64,000 nt of DNA, from contig NZ_WPNZ01000004.1 in NCBI RefSeq assembly GCF_009755605.1, positions 310,001 to 374,000 on the forward strand, written 5' to 3'. Source of the stretch: Streptomyces typhae (GTDB lineage: Bacteria; Actinomycetota; Actinomycetes; Streptomycetales; Streptomycetaceae). The translations under genes were made by a program, and so were the position numbers. The notes beneath the pieces are model-generated. The model was given only the letters and a program-made list of their open reading frames with translations, was not told the origin of the DNA and made no database searches. Below are positions 1 through 8,356 of this stretch, piece by piece (the first letter of the stretch is position 1; every line of letters starts with the position of its first letter).

Positions 1-518
1 CCCGCGATCAGGCCCTGGTCGCGCAACGCGCCCTTGATGCGGCGCCGTTCCCCGCGCAGCAGCTCCGCGAACCTCTCCTCCGTGAAGTCCGCCGCCAGCG
101 GGTCGGGGCCGAGGCGGGCGATGCCGGGGAGCGCCGCCGGGTCCTCGGTGACGTACACGGCGAGCCGCTTCTGCGTGCCGGCCTCCGTGAGGTCGAAGCC
201 CGCCCCGGTCTCCAGGGCCACGCGCAGCGCCAGGGGGCCCTTGCCGGGCCGGGGCACGCCGCTAGGCAGCGGGTCCTGCCACCGCAGCCAGCCCGCGCGG
301 GCGAGGTGCGTGACGAGCTGGGGCCCGCCGGTGTCGACGGCGAGGAACTTGCCGTACCGGGCGACGCCCGTGACCGTCCTGCCTTCGAGCGCGGTCACCG
401 GCGGGTCGTACGTCTTGAGGACGCTGATCGCGACCGGCAGGACCCGCACGATCTCGTGCCCGGTCAGCTCCCCGTCGAGGAAGTCCCGCAGCGCCTGTAC
501 CTCGGGCAGTTCCGGCAT
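1..518 (-). CDS. Fpg/Nei-family DNA glycosylase, C-terminus cut by window edge
   Basis: The protein begins MPELPEVQ, the signature of the Fpg/Nei (formamidopyrimidine/endonuclease VIII) base-excision repair family, where Pro2 is the Schiff-base nucleophile and Glu3 the acid. About 172 residues are visible, covering the N-terminal beta-sandwich domain and reaching the start of the helical region (ERFAELLRGERRRIKGAL). The zinc finger and the rest of the H2TH motif lie beyond base 1. The start is an ATG eight bases after the stop of the upstream phosphatase gene, so the two are probably co-transcribed. Whether it is a true MutM or a Nei-like paralogue cannot be decided without the C-terminus. 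Confidence 0.85.
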   Translation of the reverse strand, partial: MPELPEVQALRDFLDGELTGHEIVRVLPVAISVLKTYDPPVTALEGRTVTGVARYGKFLAVDTGGPQLVTHLARAGWLRWQDPLPSGVPRPGKGPLALRVALETGAGFDLTEAGTQKRLAVYVTEDPAALPGIARLGPDPLAADFTEERFAELLRGERRRIKGALRDQGLIA

Positions 519-525
519 CGGTCGT

Positions 526-2706
526 TCACCCTTCGTCCGCCGCGCCGCGCGCGGGCACCACGAACTCGCACCAGACGCACTTGCCGCCGCCCCGCGAGTC
601 CACCCCCCACACGTCCGCGAGCCGGTCCACGAGCAGCAGTCCGCGCCCCGACACCCCGTCGTCGGAGGCCTCGCGGAGCCGGGGCAGCGCGCTGGAGGAG
701 TCGTCGACGTCGACGCGCAGCCGCCGGTCCGCCGCCGACACCACGCGCAGGGTGACGATCGCGGGCCCGTCGGTGTGCATGAGGGCGTTCGTGATCAGCT
801 CGTCGGCGGCCAGCTCGATCTCGTCGGCGCGGTCGCGGGCGCCCCACGCGCGCACCGCGGCCCGGATCATGTGCCGTGCCTCCGCGAGGGCCTCTGGGTC
901 GTTCGGGGCGACGTGCTGCTGGAGCCGGCCGCCGGAGCGCGGCGCGTCCGCGGTGCGGCGGCGCAGCAGGAGCAGCGCCGCGTCGTCGTCGCCGCGCCCG
1001 TCGTCGGCCCGTCCGCACAGCAGGTCGGCCAGTTCCTGGAGGTCCCGCGGCCCGACGGAGACCAGTGCGGCGAGGGCCTGGGTGCCGTCGTCGAGGTCCT
1101 CGCCGGGCTCCTCGACGAGGCCGTCGGTGTACAGCAGCAGGGTCTGGCCCGGGTCGAGTTCGACGGTGGTGGCGGGGTAGTCGAGCCGCCCGAACTCCGC
1201 GGACAGGCCGAGCGGCAGGCCGCCCTCCACGGGCACCCGGCGGCAGGTGCCGTCGGTGAGCCGCAGCAGCGGGTCGATGTGCCCGGCGCGCACCAGCTGC
1301 ACCACGCCGGTGCTGAGGTCGGCCTCCGCGTACAGGCAGGTCACGAAGCGGTCGGTGTCCAGCTCGTGCAGGAAACCGGAGGCGCGCGCCATCACGGTGG
1401 CGGGGGTGTGGCCCTCGGCGGCGTACGCGCGCAGCACGATGCGGAGCTGGCCCATGACCGCCGCCGCGTGCGTGTCGTGGCCCTGTACGTCGCCGATGAC
1501 GGCGCCGACGCGGCCGCCGGGCAGCGGGATCACGTCGTACCAGTCGCCGCCGATGTCGCGGCCGAGTGCCGCGCTGCGGTAGCGCACGGCGATGTCGGCG
1601 CCGGGCACGCCGGGGATGGTGCGGGGCAGCATGGCCTGCTGGAGGCCCTGCGCGAGGTCCTTCTCCTGCTCGTACAGCATGGCCCGCTGGAGGCTCTGCG
1701 CGATGCTGCTGCCGAGGGCCACGAGGACGGTGCGCTCCTCCTGTGTGAAGCCGGTGCGGTCCTGGTAGAGCAGGCCGAGCACGGCGAGCGGCTTGGCCTG
1801 GGCGATCAGCGGCAGATAGGCGGCCGAGGTGATGCCGAGGTGCTCGATGTGCGGCCACAGCTGCGGGTAGGAGGAGGCGAAGTCCTCCGGCGTCTCGATG
1901 TAGCGCGGCGCCAGCGTGCGCACCACCTCGCCCATGGGGTACGGCTCGTCGACGCGGGTGAGCCGGGTGCCCGGTACGTAGCCCTCCGGTGGGCCCTCCG
2001 CGACCAGGCGGATCCTGCCGGCCTCGACCAGGCCCATGACCAGGTGCGAGGCGCCCAGGTGCGCGAGGCCCCTGGCGTCGTTCAGGACGTCGATGACGTC
2101 GGCGACGGTACGGGCGTGCGCCAGGGCCGCCGTGGTGCCCTGCACGACGCTGGTGCGGCGGCGCCGGTCCGCCTCCTCCTCGACGCGTTCGCGGTGCGCC
2201 GTGCTGTCGCTCAGCTCCTGGTTGGCGTCACGGATGACGCCCACGATGCGCTGCGGCCGCTCGGAGCCGTCGTGCAGGACGTGGCCCTGGGTGTGCCGCC
2301 AGTGCATCGTGCCGTCGCGCAGGCGCACCCGGAAGTACGCGCCGTAGCCGATGTCGCCGCTCTTGAGTGCCTGGGACACCTGGACGTCCAGGCGGTGGGC
2401 CTCGCCCGGCGGCACCCTGACGGCGAGGCTCTGCGGCCGGTTGTCGAACTCGTCGCGCCGCATGTCGAAGAGGGCGAGCCCGGCCTCGTCCAGGAGCAGC
2501 ACGTTGGCCCTGAGGTCCCACTCGAAGCTGCCCATGCCCAGGGCGGAGCCGTGGCGGTCCAGGAAGCAGGTGAAGGCACACTCCGACGCCGCCTCCTCCG
2601 GTACGGATGCTGGAGCCCCCGGCGCGGACGCGCAGGCCTTCGCTGCGGATGCAGTGCTGCCGCAGCGCCGCAGCGCCGCCTCGACACCGCCCGTGCCCGC
2701 GTCCAT
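526..2706 (-). CDS. PAS-GAF-SpoIIE (PP2C) phosphatase with C-terminal anti-sigma-type ATPase domain
   Basis: This 726-residue cytoplasmic regulator has four modules: a PAS fold (about 55-165), a GAF domain (185-345), a SpoIIE-type PP2C phosphatase (375-570, with GRDIGGDWYDV and GDVQGHD as metal-binding motifs) and an RsbW-like HATPase domain (610-720, with ELAADELITNALMHT and GRGLLLVDRLADVWG). The family dephosphorylates anti-anti-sigma factors, and the fused ATPase domain can act as an anti-sigma kinase, so one chain may carry both opposing activities. Such proteins are abundant in Streptomyces. The partner STAS protein is not in the window. The first 50 residues are Ala-rich and probably disordered. 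The ATG start is the only one before the PAS fold. Confidence 0.9.
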   Translation of the reverse strand: MDAGTGGVEAALRRCGSTASAAKACASAPGAPASVPEEAASECAFTCFLDRHGSALGMGSFEWDLRANVLLLDEAGLALFDMRRDEFDNRPQSLAVRVPPGEAHRLDVQVSQALKSGDIGYGAYFRVRLRDGTMHWRHTQGHVLHDGSERPQRIVGVIRDANQELSDSTAHRERVEEEADRRRRTSVVQGTTAALAHARTVADVIDVLNDARGLAHLGASHLVMGLVEAGRIRLVAEGPPEGYVPGTRLTRVDEPYPMGEVVRTLAPRYIETPEDFASSYPQLWPHIEHLGITSAAYLPLIAQAKPLAVLGLLYQDRTGFTQEERTVLVALGSSIAQSLQRAMLYEQEKDLAQGLQQAMLPRTIPGVPGADIAVRYRSAALGRDIGGDWYDVIPLPGGRVGAVIGDVQGHDTHAAAVMGQLRIVLRAYAAEGHTPATVMARASGFLHELDTDRFVTCLYAEADLSTGVVQLVRAGHIDPLLRLTDGTCRRVPVEGGLPLGLSAEFGRLDYPATTVELDPGQTLLLYTDGLVEEPGEDLDDGTQALAALVSVGPRDLQELADLLCGRADDGRGDDDAALLLLRRRTADAPRSGGRLQQHVAPNDPEALAEARHMIRAAVRAWGARDRADEIELAADELITNALMHTDGPAIVTLRVVSAADRRLRVDVDDSSSALPRLREASDDGVSGRGLLLVDRLADVWGVDSRGGGKCVWCEFVVPARGAADEG

Positions 2707-2832
2707 GCGCCAACGCTAGGCGCACCCTCGGAGCAGCGCATGTGGACGCGGGGACACCGCCCCGCGCGCTGCCCGCCGCGTCACCGGACACGGGCGCGGA
2801 CGGGTGCGGCGGACGGGTGACGGGGACCCGCC

Positions 2833-3678
2833 CTACTGGTCCCGCCTGCCGACGGTGAACACGGTGACCGCAACGGCTCCCAGCGCCCAGGCCGCGTACA
2901 CCGTCCAGGCCCCGCCCTGCGTCCACGGATACGCCACGGTCTGCGAGCCGGCCCCGGTCAGGCGCTGCCACGCGGCATAGGGCAGGGCGTGCGCGAGCAG
3001 GGCGGACCAGTACCGGTACTGGCTCACCACCAGCGGCGGGACCAGGAGCGTCGCGAAGGTCGCCACCATCGTGGCGCCCGGCTGCCGCAGCAGGGCGCCG
3101 ACGGCCATGCCCACCAGCGCGGACACCGGCATGAGCAGCGCGGACGCCACCATGACGCGCAGGGCGCCGGGGTGGCCGACGGAGACGCCGATGTCCCGCC
3201 CGGACAGGATCGCCTGGGTCGCGAAGAAGGACACCCCCGCGATCAGGGCGCCGAGGACGGTGGTGGCACCGGCGAGCACCGCCGCCTTGGCCGCGAGGAC
3301 CGCACGGCGGTCGGGCACGGCCGCGAACGTCGTCCGGATCAGCCCCGTCGCGTACTCCCCCACGACGGTCACGGCGCCGACGGCCCCGGCCGCGAGCATG
3401 AGGATCGACGCCGCGTCGGCGGTGAAGGCCTCGGCGAGGGGGATGCCGTCGTGGACGAAGCGGGCCTTGTCAGCCGTGTTCCGCGTCGTCCAGTAGCGGT
3501 AGGTGTCGTACGCCTGACCCACGTTGAGGCCGACGACGGCGAGCGCGGCGATCAGATACGCCCAGGGCGTGGAGCGCAGCGACCACAGCTTCAGCCACTC
3601 GGCGGCGAGGAGGTCGCGGAAGCGGGCGGCGGGCTCCGGCGGCGGCACGGTCCGAAGGCTCGTACGGACACCGGTCAT
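2833..3678 (-). CDS. ABC-2 type exporter permease
   Basis: The 281-residue membrane protein has about six hydrophobic segments and the layout of ABC-2 permeases: a cytoplasmic N-terminus (FRDLLAAEWLKLWSLRSTPWAYL), a first transmembrane helix, a long loop and then closely spaced helices. It starts in a 4-base ATGA overlap with the ATPase gene upstream, so the two form one transporter. Substrate is unknown; this arrangement beside a NarL-type two-component system is common for drug or lipid efflux. A 126-base spacer separates its stop from the phosphatase start downstream. Confidence 0.85.
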   Translation of the reverse strand: MTGVRTSLRTVPPPEPAARFRDLLAAEWLKLWSLRSTPWAYLIAALAVVGLNVGQAYDTYRYWTTRNTADKARFVHDGIPLAEAFTADAASILMLAAGAVGAVTVVGEYATGLIRTTFAAVPDRRAVLAAKAAVLAGATTVLGALIAGVSFFATQAILSGRDIGVSVGHPGALRVMVASALLMPVSALVGMAVGALLRQPGATMVATFATLLVPPLVVSQYRYWSALLAHALPYAAWQRLTGAGSQTVAYPWTQGGAWTVYAAWALGAVAVTVFTVGRRDQ

Positions 3679-4586
3679 CGGGATTCTCCTGCGGCGTACT
3701 CGACGCTGTCGGCGGTGAGTTCCATGAACGCCTCCTCCAGGGAGGCAGTGCGGGGGGCAAGTTCGTGCAGGGGCAGGGCGTGGCGGCAGGCGAGGTCGCC
3801 GATGCGGGGCGCGTCCAGGCCGGTGACGTCGAGGAGCGGCCCGTGCCCGCTGACGGTCGCCCCCGCGGCCGTCAGCACGTCGGTGAGGTCCGCGGGGCGC
3901 GGGGTGCGCACCGTGACGCCCGCGCCGGTGCCGCGGGCCGCGAACCGGGCGAGGCTCTCGGCGGCGACGAGTTCACCGCGGCCGATGACGACCAGCTCGT
4001 CGGCCGTGTGCTCCATCTCGGACATCAGATGGCTGGACACGAGGACCGTGCGCCCCTCGGCCGCCAGGCGCCGGAAGAGTCCGCGGACCCACAGCACGCC
4101 CTCCGGGTCGAGGCCGTTCAGGGGCTCGTCGAAGAGGAGCACCGGCGGGTCGCCGAGCAGGGCGGTGGCGATGCCGAGGCGCTGCCTCATGCCGAGGGAG
4201 AACCCGGCGACGCGGCGGCGCCCCGCCGCCCCGGCGAGGCCGACCTCCGCGAGCACCTCGTCCACCCTGCCGCGCGGGATGCGGTTGCCGCGGGCGAGCA
4301 CGGCCAGGTGCGCGGCGGCGCTGCGGCCGCCGTGCACGTCGCCCGCGTCCAGGAGCGCGCCCACGTGCCGCAGGCCGCGCCGACGGTCGCCGAAGGCCCG
4401 CCCGGCGACGGTGACGGAGCCCCCGGAGGGCGCGCTCAGGCCGAGGATCGTGCGCAGGGTGGTGGACTTGCCGGCGCCGTTCGGGCCGAGGAAGCCGGTG
4501 ACGTGTCCGGGCCGCACCGTGAAGGTGAGGTCCTTGACGGCGGTCGTCGCGCCGAAGCGCTTCGTCAGGTCCTTGACTTCGATCAT
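3675..4586 (-). CDS. ABC transporter ATP-binding protein
   Basis: A 303-residue ATPase with Walker A GPNGAGKST, signature FSLGMRQRLGIA and Walker B LLFDEPLNGLDPEG, followed by a C-terminal region typical of ABC-2 drug/antibiotic exporters (DrrA/CcmA-like). I place the start at the ATG giving MIEVKDLTKRF because homology begins there; the frame stays open 150 bases upstream but that extension is basic, Pro-rich and not domain-like. It is translationally coupled to the permease and divergent from the histidine kinase gene, 131 bp away, so the two-component system may control it. Confidence 0.88.
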   Translation of the reverse strand: MIEVKDLTKRFGATTAVKDLTFTVRPGHVTGFLGPNGAGKSTTLRTILGLSAPSGGSVTVAGRAFGDRRRGLRHVGALLDAGDVHGGRSAAAHLAVLARGNRIPRGRVDEVLAEVGLAGAAGRRRVAGFSLGMRQRLGIATALLGDPPVLLFDEPLNGLDPEGVLWVRGLFRRLAAEGRTVLVSSHLMSEMEHTADELVVIGRGELVAAESLARFAARGTGAGVTVRTPRPADLTDVLTAAGATVSGHGPLLDVTGLDAPRIGDLACRHALPLHELAPRTASLEEAFMELTADSVEYAAGESR

Positions 4587-4717
4587 GCGTCGACGGTGCC
4601 GGGGGCGGGGCGTCCGGGGCATCGGCCGACCGCGGACAATCGGCGCCGGGGATGTCGACCCCGGTCGTACACCCGTGGCCCGATCCGCACCGGTGAGCAC
4701 GCGATTACGATGCGGGC

Positions 4718-5983
4718 ATGTCCGCGACATCGGCACCTCCCCTGCTCAAGCGTCTGCCGCCGGGCGCGTGGACGGCGTCGGCCTGGTGCGTGGGGTCGGT
4801 GTTCACGTTCCTCACGCGCTTCCGGCTGCCCGGCGAGGCCGAACCGGCCCAGCAGGGCGTCCTGTTCTTCCGCTGGGACGGCCTGGTGATGCTGGCCGTG
4901 GCCACGGCCCTCGCGTTCGCGGGCAGCGGTGTCCTCGACCGGCGGCCGCTGGCCGGGCTCGGCCTCCTCCTCGGCGCGTCGGCTCTCGCGTCGACGACCC
5001 TGAGCGTGGCGGAGATCCCCCTGCTTCAGTTCCTGGCCGCCGACGTCGCGGTGTACGCCGTCGCCGCGACCCGGCCGCGCAGGACCGGCGCCGTCGCCCT
5101 CGCCCTGGCGCTCGGCACCCTCACCGCCTATCTGGGCACGCGCCTCGCCTGCGGCTGGGTGGTCGGCACGTCCGCCGAGCTGACCGTCGCGCTGACCGCC
5201 GTCGTCGCCTGGCTGCTCGGCGCCGCGGCCCGCCGGTCCCGTGAGCACGCCGAGGAGCTGCGGGCCGGGGCCGCGGCCCAGGCCGTCACCGCGGAGCGGC
5301 TGCGCATCGCGCGCGAGCTGCACGACATGGTGGCCCACAGCATCGGCATCGTCGCGCTCCAGTCGGGTGCGGCACGGCGCGTCATCGACACCCGCCCCGA
5401 CCGGGCCCGCGAGGCGCTCGGCGCGGTGGAGACCGCGAGCCGCGAGACCCTCTCGGGGCTGCGCCGGATGCTCGGCGCGCTGCGCGCCGCCGAGCCCGGC
5501 GGGACCCCCGAGGCGGCTCCGCTCGACCCCGGCTGCGGCCTCGCGGACGTCGACCGGCTCGCGGCCGCGACCACGGCCGCCGGTGTGCGCGTCGACGTGC
5601 GCTGGCTCGGCGGGCGCGGACCGCTGCCCCCGGAGATCGACGTGTCGGCGTACCGCATCATCCAGGAGGCCGTCACCAACGTGGTGCGGCACGCGGGCAC
5701 CCGCTCCTGCCGGGTGACGGTCGACAGACGGGGCGACGATCTGTCCATCGAGGTCCTGAACGGCGGCAGTGGCGCCCCCGGGCCCGGTCCGGGCGTCCGG
5801 GCGGGACCCGGTGCGGGCACCTCGGCGGGGTCCGGTCCGGCCTCCGGTGCGGGCGGCGGCTACGGCCTGCTGGGCATGCGGGAGCGCGTCGGCCTGCTGC
5901 ACGGCGAGTTCTCCGCCAGGCCACGCCCCGGCGGCGGCTTCCGGGTCGCGGCGCGGCTGCCCGTGCCGGAGGCCGTGCGATGA
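4718..5983 (+). CDS. NarL-type sensor histidine kinase
   Basis: The 421-residue kinase has about five N-terminal membrane helices (roughly residues 15-170), a HisKA_3 dimerisation region with the phospho-acceptor in ARELHDMVAHSIG (about 205) and a C-terminal HATPase_c domain (N box EAVTNVVRHAG, G box GYGLLGMRERVG). A Gly/Pro/Ala-rich insertion separates the N and G boxes (about residues 350-385). No extracellular sensor domain is evident, so it probably senses a membrane signal, as DesK-like kinases do. Its stop overlaps the start of the response regulator by 4 bases. Confidence 0.9.
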   Translation: MSATSAPPLLKRLPPGAWTASAWCVGSVFTFLTRFRLPGEAEPAQQGVLFFRWDGLVMLAVATALAFAGSGVLDRRPLAGLGLLLGASALASTTLSVAEIPLLQFLAADVAVYAVAATRPRRTGAVALALALGTLTAYLGTRLACGWVVGTSAELTVALTAVVAWLLGAAARRSREHAEELRAGAAAQAVTAERLRIARELHDMVAHSIGIVALQSGAARRVIDTRPDRAREALGAVETASRETLSGLRRMLGALRAAEPGGTPEAAPLDPGCGLADVDRLAAATTAAGVRVDVRWLGGRGPLPPEIDVSAYRIIQEAVTNVVRHAGTRSCRVTVDRRGDDLSIEVLNGGSGAPGPGPGVRAGPGAGTSAGSGPASGAGGGYGLLGMRERVGLLHGEFSARPRPGGGFRVAARLPVPEAVR

Positions 5984-6660
5984 CCGCGGCGCCCGTGCGG
6001 GTCCTGCTCGCCGACGACCAGCCGCTCGTGCGCGCCGCGCTCCGGATGGTCATCGCCGAGGCCGACGGCCTGGAGGTCGTGGGCGAGGCCGGGAACGGGA
6101 GCGAGGCGGTCCGCCGCACCGCCGAACTCGGCCCCGACGTCGTGGTGATGGACATCCGCATGCCCGGCATGGACGGCATCGAGGCCACCCGGCTGATCAC
6201 CGGCCCCGGCGCGGCGGCCACCCCCCGCGTCGTCGTCCTCACCACGTTCGACGACGACGACTACGTGTACGGGGCGCTGCGCGCCGGAGCGTCCGGGTTC
6301 CTCGTCAAGGACATGGCCCTGGACGAGATCCTCACCGCGGTCCGCGTCGTCGCCGCCGGGGACGGTCTTATCGCGCCGAACGTGACCGGCCGCCTGATCA
6401 AGGAGTTCGCGGAGCGCCCCGCGGCCGCCCCGCCACCGGGCCCCGGCACGCGCCTCGCGGGCATCACCGACCGTGAGCGGGAGGTCCTCACGCTGGTCGG
6501 CGGCGGCCTGACCAACTCCGAGGTCGCCGGGCGGCTGCACATCAGCGTCGCCACCGCCAAGACGTATGTGACACGGCTCCTCGCCAAGCTGGGGGCACGG
6601 GACCGGGTGCATCTGGTGATCATCGCGTACGAGACGGGCCTGGTGGCGCCGTCGCGCTGA
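5980..6660 (+). CDS. NarL/LuxR-family response regulator
   Basis: A 226-residue regulator with an N-terminal receiver domain (acidic pair ADD near residue 11, phospho-acceptor Asp in VVVMDIRMPGMDG near 54, Lys in LVKDMAL near 106) and a C-terminal LuxR helix-turn-helix (ITDREREVLTLV ... GGLTNSEVAGRLHISVATAKTYV). The ATGA overlap with the kinase gene shows translational coupling. The likely target is the divergent ABC-2 operon (3675-4586 and 2833-3678), by analogy with many similar Streptomyces loci; no operator stands out. Confidence 0.92.
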   Translation: MTAAPVRVLLADDQPLVRAALRMVIAEADGLEVVGEAGNGSEAVRRTAELGPDVVVMDIRMPGMDGIEATRLITGPGAAATPRVVVLTTFDDDDYVYGALRAGASGFLVKDMALDEILTAVRVVAAGDGLIAPNVTGRLIKEFAERPAAAPPPGPGTRLAGITDREREVLTLVGGGLTNSEVAGRLHISVATAKTYVTRLLAKLGARDRVHLVIIAYETGLVAPSR

Positions 6661-6750
6661 GGCGGGCGCCGGGCCCGCGGCGCGGGGCCCCGCACCCGCC
6701 GGATCCGCGGCGCACAGGACTCATTCCCCGCTCCTGGTCACAATGGAGGG

Positions 6751-8196
6751 GTGGAGTGGTTCACGGCGGACTCCTACTGGCTCAGCCGCCTCGTCCTCCA
6801 GCGGATGCTGGCCGCGCTGTATCTCGTGGCCTTCCTGGGCGCGGCGCTGCAGTTCCGTGCGCTCATCGGGGCGCGCGGCATGCTGCCGGTGCCGCGGTTC
6901 GTCGCGAACGTGCCCTTCCGCCGGGCCCCCGGCCTCTTCCACCTGCACTACTCGGACCGGTTCTTCGCGCTGTGCGCCTGGACGGGGTGCGCGGTCGCGG
7001 CGGCGCTGCTCGCGGGCGCCGACGGGCTGCTTCCGCTGTGGGCGGCGATGCTGCTGTGGTCGGTGCCGTGGGTGCTCTATCTGTCGATCGTGAACGTGGG
7101 GCAGACCTGGTACGGCTTCGGCTGGGAGTCGCTGCTGCTGGAGGTCGGGTTCCTCGCCGTGTTCCTCGCGGGCGACGACGTGGCGCCGCCCGTGCTCGTG
7201 CTGTTCCTGCTGCGCTGGGTGCTGTTCCGGGTCGAGTTCGGCGCCGGGCTGATCAAGATGCGGGGCGACGCCTGCTGGCGCAAGCTGACCTGCCTGTACT
7301 TCCATCACGAGACCCAGCCCATGCCGGGGCCGCTGAGCTGGTTCTTCCACCGGCTGCCGCGGCCGGTGCACCGCGTCGAGGCGGCCGCCAACCACGTCAC
7401 CCAGCTCGTCGTGCCCTTCCTCCTCTTCACCCCGCAGCCGGTCGCCACGGGCGCGGCCCTGCTGATGATCGCCACGCAGCTGTGGCTGGTGCTCTCCGGC
7501 AACTTCGCGTGGCTGAACTGGCTGACGATCGTGCTCGCGGTGAGCGCCGTCGACTTCCCGCTCCTGTTCGGTGACACGGCGGCCCCGCCCACGGATCTCG
7601 CGGCGCCGCCGCTGTGGTACGAGGTCCTCGTCCTCGTCGTGACGGCGGCGCTGCTCGGCCTGAGCCTGCGCCCGGCCCGCAACCTGTTCTCGCGGCGGCA
7701 GCTCATGAACTTCTCCTTCGACCCGCTGCACCTGGTCAACTCCTACGGCGCGTTCGGCAGCGTCAACCGGCTGCGGCAGGAAGTCGTGATCGAGGGCACG
7801 GCGGACACGGTGCCGGGGGCGGACTCGGTGTGGCTGGAGTACGAGTTCAGGGGCAAGCCCGGCGACGTACGGCGGTGGCCGCGGCAGTTCGCGCCCTACC
7901 ATCTGCGGCTCGACTGGATGATGTGGTTCGCCGGCCTCTCCCCCGCGTACGCCCGCGCCTGGTTCGGACCGTTCGTGGAGCGGCTGCTCGACGGGGACCG
8001 GGACACGCTGCGGCTCCTGCGCCGGGTGCCGTTCCCCGCCGACGCGCCGCCCGCGCAGGTGCGGGCCGGGCTCTACCGGTACCGGTTCGCGACGTGGCGG
8101 GAGCTGCGGGCGGACGGGGTGTGGTGGCGGCGGACCTACGTACGGGAGTTCTGGCCGCCGACCCGGCTCTCCTCGCCGCGCGGGAGGAGGCCGTAG
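6751..8196 (+). CDS. Lipase maturation factor family membrane protein
   Basis: This 481-residue polytopic membrane protein begins with GTG (MEWFTADSYWLSRLVLQRMLAAL). It carries hallmarks of the LMF1-like family: an early SY.L.R...QR segment, an FGWESLLLE motif in a membrane helix, EFGAGLIKMRGD.CW..LTCLYFHHETQPMP, and a C-terminal soluble part with YEFRGKPGDV.R.P.Q.APYHLRLDW. In vertebrates LMF1 helps fold dimeric lipases in the ER; bacterial homologues are of unknown function but may assist secreted enzymes. It stands alone, with the Tat protein gene 160 bp downstream. The GTG is preceded by GGAGG at only two bases spacing, so a very short leader is possible. Confidence 0.85.
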   Translation: MEWFTADSYWLSRLVLQRMLAALYLVAFLGAALQFRALIGARGMLPVPRFVANVPFRRAPGLFHLHYSDRFFALCAWTGCAVAAALLAGADGLLPLWAAMLLWSVPWVLYLSIVNVGQTWYGFGWESLLLEVGFLAVFLAGDDVAPPVLVLFLLRWVLFRVEFGAGLIKMRGDACWRKLTCLYFHHETQPMPGPLSWFFHRLPRPVHRVEAAANHVTQLVVPFLLFTPQPVATGAALLMIATQLWLVLSGNFAWLNWLTIVLAVSAVDFPLLFGDTAAPPTDLAAPPLWYEVLVLVVTAALLGLSLRPARNLFSRRQLMNFSFDPLHLVNSYGAFGSVNRLRQEVVIEGTADTVPGADSVWLEYEFRGKPGDVRRWPRQFAPYHLRLDWMMWFAGLSPAYARAWFGPFVERLLDGDRDTLRLLRRVPFPADAPPAQVRAGLYRYRFATWRELRADGVWWRRTYVREFWPPTRLSSPRGRRP

Positions 8197-8356
8197 CGGC
8201 TCCCGGACCGCGGGCAGGGAGCCGTACCCGCACCCGGCGGCGCGGCGCCGTTCCGGTCAGCGGAACAGCCGTTGCCTGCGGCCGCCCTCCCCCGGCATGG
8301 TCGACGGGCCCGCGCCCCTGTCCGCGCGGGCGGTTCCACGACCGAGGGGGCACATC

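Noticed and set aside
34..2820. Long plus-strand frame across the phosphatase gene
   Set aside because: It is antisense to the glycosylase and phosphatase genes, both of which have clear domains.
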